DNA from: Sphingobacterium nematocida
GTDB taxonomy: Bacteria > Bacteroidota > Bacteroidia > Sphingobacteriales > Sphingobacteriaceae
Length of the DNA stretch: 64,000 nucleotides
Direction: 5' to 3'
Assembly (NCBI RefSeq): GCF_900168125.1
Contig: NZ_FUZF01000005.1
Location: 124,001 to 188,000 of the forward strand
The notes beneath the pieces were generated by a model. That model ran no database searches. It had not been told where the DNA came from and saw only the letters and a list, made by a program, of their open reading frames with translations. This document shows, in pieces, positions 62,273 through 64,000 of the stretch (the stretch's first letter is position 1; every line of letters begins with the position of its first letter). The translations under genes and the position numbers were made by a program.

Positions 62273-63457
62273 TTATTTCAGACTTTTATTCGAAGAGGCT
62301 TTGCCCGAAATCAAGGTCAGATAACCGATAACCCCGGCCAATAAAGACGTTATTAAAATGGAAAGCTTGGCTTCAGAAACATGTAATGGGTCACCAAAAG
62401 AAAGGATGGCTATAAATATGGACATGGTGAAGCCAATACCGGCTAAGAGACCTACTCCCAAAATGTGACGCCAGGTGCTACATTCTGGTAGACTACTTAA
62501 TTTTAGTTTTGTACATAGATAAGAAGTTAACAGGATACCTACTGGTTTGCCCAATAATAGTCCCAAGGAGATACCTAATCCCAGTGAAGATGTTAGTCCA
62601 GCCAGCATTTCGCTTTCTAGCGTGATATTTGTATTGGCAAAGGCGAACAGTGGGATGATGAGGAAGTTGACCGGCTTGGTCAACGCATGCTCAAGACGCT
62701 CTAAAGGGGACTCTGTATCTGTATCGTTGGTAGGGATAGTCATGGCTACCAATACACCAGCAATCGTAGCGTGTATGCCCGAATGGTGGACAAAATACCA
62801 AATAAATATTCCTGGTATAAGATATAGATAAGGATTGAGCACGTTCATTCTATTCATGATGATCAGAACCATGAGGCCAATAGCTGCATACAATAGGTAG
62901 GTTGTCTCGATGCCTGAGGAATAGAAAAATGCAATGACGAGGATGGCTATTAAATCGTCAACAATAGCTAGAGCAGCTAGAAATATCTTTAAACTGCTTG
63001 GAATACGGTTGCCCAATAGATTGATCACAGCTAACGCAAAAGCGATATCTGTCGCCATTGGAATTCCCCAGCCTGATGCGGTCTCTTGTCCGGCATTGAG
63101 GCCCAGGTATATGATGGCTGGTACTACGGCTCCGCCTATGGCACATAAAATAGGTAAAGATGCTTTTTGAGGAGATGACAATTCTCCTTCTACAATCTCC
63201 CGTTTGATCTCTAAGCCAACTAGAAGGAAGAAAATAGCCATTAAACCGTCGTTGATCCAGAGAAGGATAGGGTAGCGGAGATGAACACTTTCGTTCTCAA
63301 ATCCGATAGGATGATCAAGAATATTTTGCAATGGAACGGCAAAATCGGTGTTTGCTAAAATCATGGAGATAATAACACAGATAAATAGAATAATCCCGCC
63401 TGCATTACTTGATTGAAAAAAGTCTTTAAAGACATTTAAATTGATAAGTTTTGTCAT
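62273..63457 (-). CDS. nhaA: Na+/H+ antiporter NhaA
   Basis: 394 aa, 12 membrane helices. The paired acidic ion-binding motif is AIVDDLIAILVIAFFYS (Asp-Asp equivalent to E. coli D163/D164), and the other family signatures are MATDIAFALAVI with Asp and Thr of the unwound TM4, and GLLAGIGFTMSIFIAILSF. The Arg/Lys300-equivalent region is GLLLGKPVGI. Exports Na+ in exchange for protons. Single gene. Confidence 0.96.
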   Translation of the reverse strand: MTKLINLNVFKDFFQSSNAGGIILFICVIISMILANTDFAVPLQNILDHPIGFENESVHLRYPILLWINDGLMAIFFLLVGLEIKREIVEGELSSPQKASLPILCAIGGAVVPAIIYLGLNAGQETASGWGIPMATDIAFALAVINLLGNRIPSSLKIFLAALAIVDDLIAILVIAFFYSSGIETTYLLYAAIGLMVLIIMNRMNVLNPYLYLIPGIFIWYFVHHSGIHATIAGVLVAMTIPTNDTDTESPLERLEHALTKPVNFLIIPLFAFANTNITLESEMLAGLTSSLGLGISLGLLLGKPVGILLTSYLCTKLKLSSLPECSTWRHILGVGLLAGIGFTMSIFIAILSFGDPLHVSEAKLSILITSLLAGVIGYLTLISGKASSNKSLK

Positions 63458-63713
63458 CGCTTACGATAAAGTTAAAATATGAACCCTTTGGAGGCTTTTA
63501 AATTATGTTTGGCAATGGCGTATTTTTATTCACGTATCTGATCTACACTTTTTAAAATAGCCGTTGAAAGCTTAGCCGGAGAATGTACTTTTCCTTTCAA
63601 GCCTTGCTAAAATAGGGAAAACAGAAGGTGCTGCCTTGAATTATTGCATAGATTATATCTATTGCAATTGTAATTAGTTATTTGGTTTTTTGTGTTTTGT
63701 GGGTTTAAAAAGT

Positions 63714-64000
63714 TTAACTGCAGCTTTTGAGGAGACGCTGTGCCGAATCGGATGCTACCACTAGACCAGCTGCGAGCATGATGATATCTTTTAGTACCAA
63801 TCTACCTGCACCCGATAGGTAGGGAAATCCGTAGTGGGGAGTAGCGAAGTCGCCCCCGAGATTGGGAACGTACACTTCGGGGGTGGTAACAAGAAAGGAT
63901 AAGGTGACTAAGGACATGCCAAAAGTCAGTATTCCGCCTATCAACCCCAGCTTTGCAGACCATATTCCTGCTAAGGTGAGAAGGCCGATGACAACAATGA
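63714..64000 (-). CDS. DUF417/YkgB-family membrane protein (5' end beyond window)
   Basis: The frame is open to the right edge, so only the C-terminal 95 residues are seen: GLLTLAGIWSAKLGLIGG, TFGMSLVTLSFLVTTPEVY, then FPYLSGAGRLVLKDIIMLAAGL and a short tail. The TLSFLxTTPxxW/Y and LSxxGRxLLKDxxxLxA signatures are those of the YkgB/RclC group, whose E. coli member RclC is linked to reactive chlorine resistance. Four membrane helices are expected in all. Confidence 0.82.
   Translation of the reverse strand, partial: IVVIGLLTLAGIWSAKLGLIGGILTFGMSLVTLSFLVTTPEVYVPNLGGDFATPHYGFPYLSGAGRLVLKDIIMLAAGLVVASDSAQRLLKSCS

Overview
The window looks like a chromosomal segment of a Bacteroidota bacterium of the Sphingobacteriaceae type, most like Sphingobacterium. 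The reasons are two SusC/SusD outer-membrane pairs, TAnnTTTG-type -7 promoter elements in place of sigma70 boxes, weak Shine-Dalgarno signals, a LytS/LytTR pair, the Bacteroidota-type PLP arginine decarboxylase, and DUF5916, DUF1343 and BACON proteins. The genus assignment is inference; no rRNA, tRNA or CRISPR array was found.

Region 1 (1-2232) is gene-poor and decayed. It holds two small HTH-like genes, two broken reading frames and a strongly folded, rod-like putative RNA (1441-1661) that I cannot assign to a family. Region 2 (2233-8108) is a SusC-SusD-TlpA operon. Region 3 (8200-15443) is an accessory island. A leftward arm has a small orphan protein, a Crp-like regulator with a short HTH and a hypothetical gene. 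A rightward arm has a membrane protein with a LytTR-like tail, a Cys-rich small protein, then a transcription unit of an orphan protein, a holin-like membrane protein, a CHAP endolysin-like ORF and a lipoprotein with the topology of a unimolecular spanin. That unit is preceded by an exact 11-bp-period array (8 units) abutting a 10-bp-period array (4-5 units), just upstream of a Bacteroidota-type promoter. This is the most unusual locus of the window.

Region 4 (15444-26794) is a second SusC/D locus: NHL lipoprotein, SusC, SusD, DUF1735-type lipoprotein, BACON lipoprotein and a Tat-type lipoprotein metallophosphoesterase, with no glycoside hydrolase. Region 5 (26930-31458) has a beta-barrel protein, a LytS/LytTR two-component pair, a degenerate M23-like protein and the wreck of a YefM/YoeB toxin-antitoxin module.

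Region 6 (31433-64000) is mostly housekeeping: speA, argS, a Gfo/Idh oxidoreductase, an HI0933-type flavoprotein, a DAACS symporter, an M3 peptidase, a lone trpB, a nitric-oxide unit (cupin, Rrf2 regulator, hmp) with three matching operator-like sites, NAD(P)HX repair (nnr), DUF5916, a PLP decarboxylase, an MFS transporter, a cold-shock-domain protein, NamZ, a photolyase, a galT-galK-sugar symporter operon, DUF389, nhaA and a DUF417 gene cut by the right edge.

A mosaic interspersed repeat occurs three times (about 2060-2230, 13247-13706 and 37306-37623). Two copies lie inside long ORFs and probably create false N-termini. Many convergent genes are separated by strong perfect hairpins.
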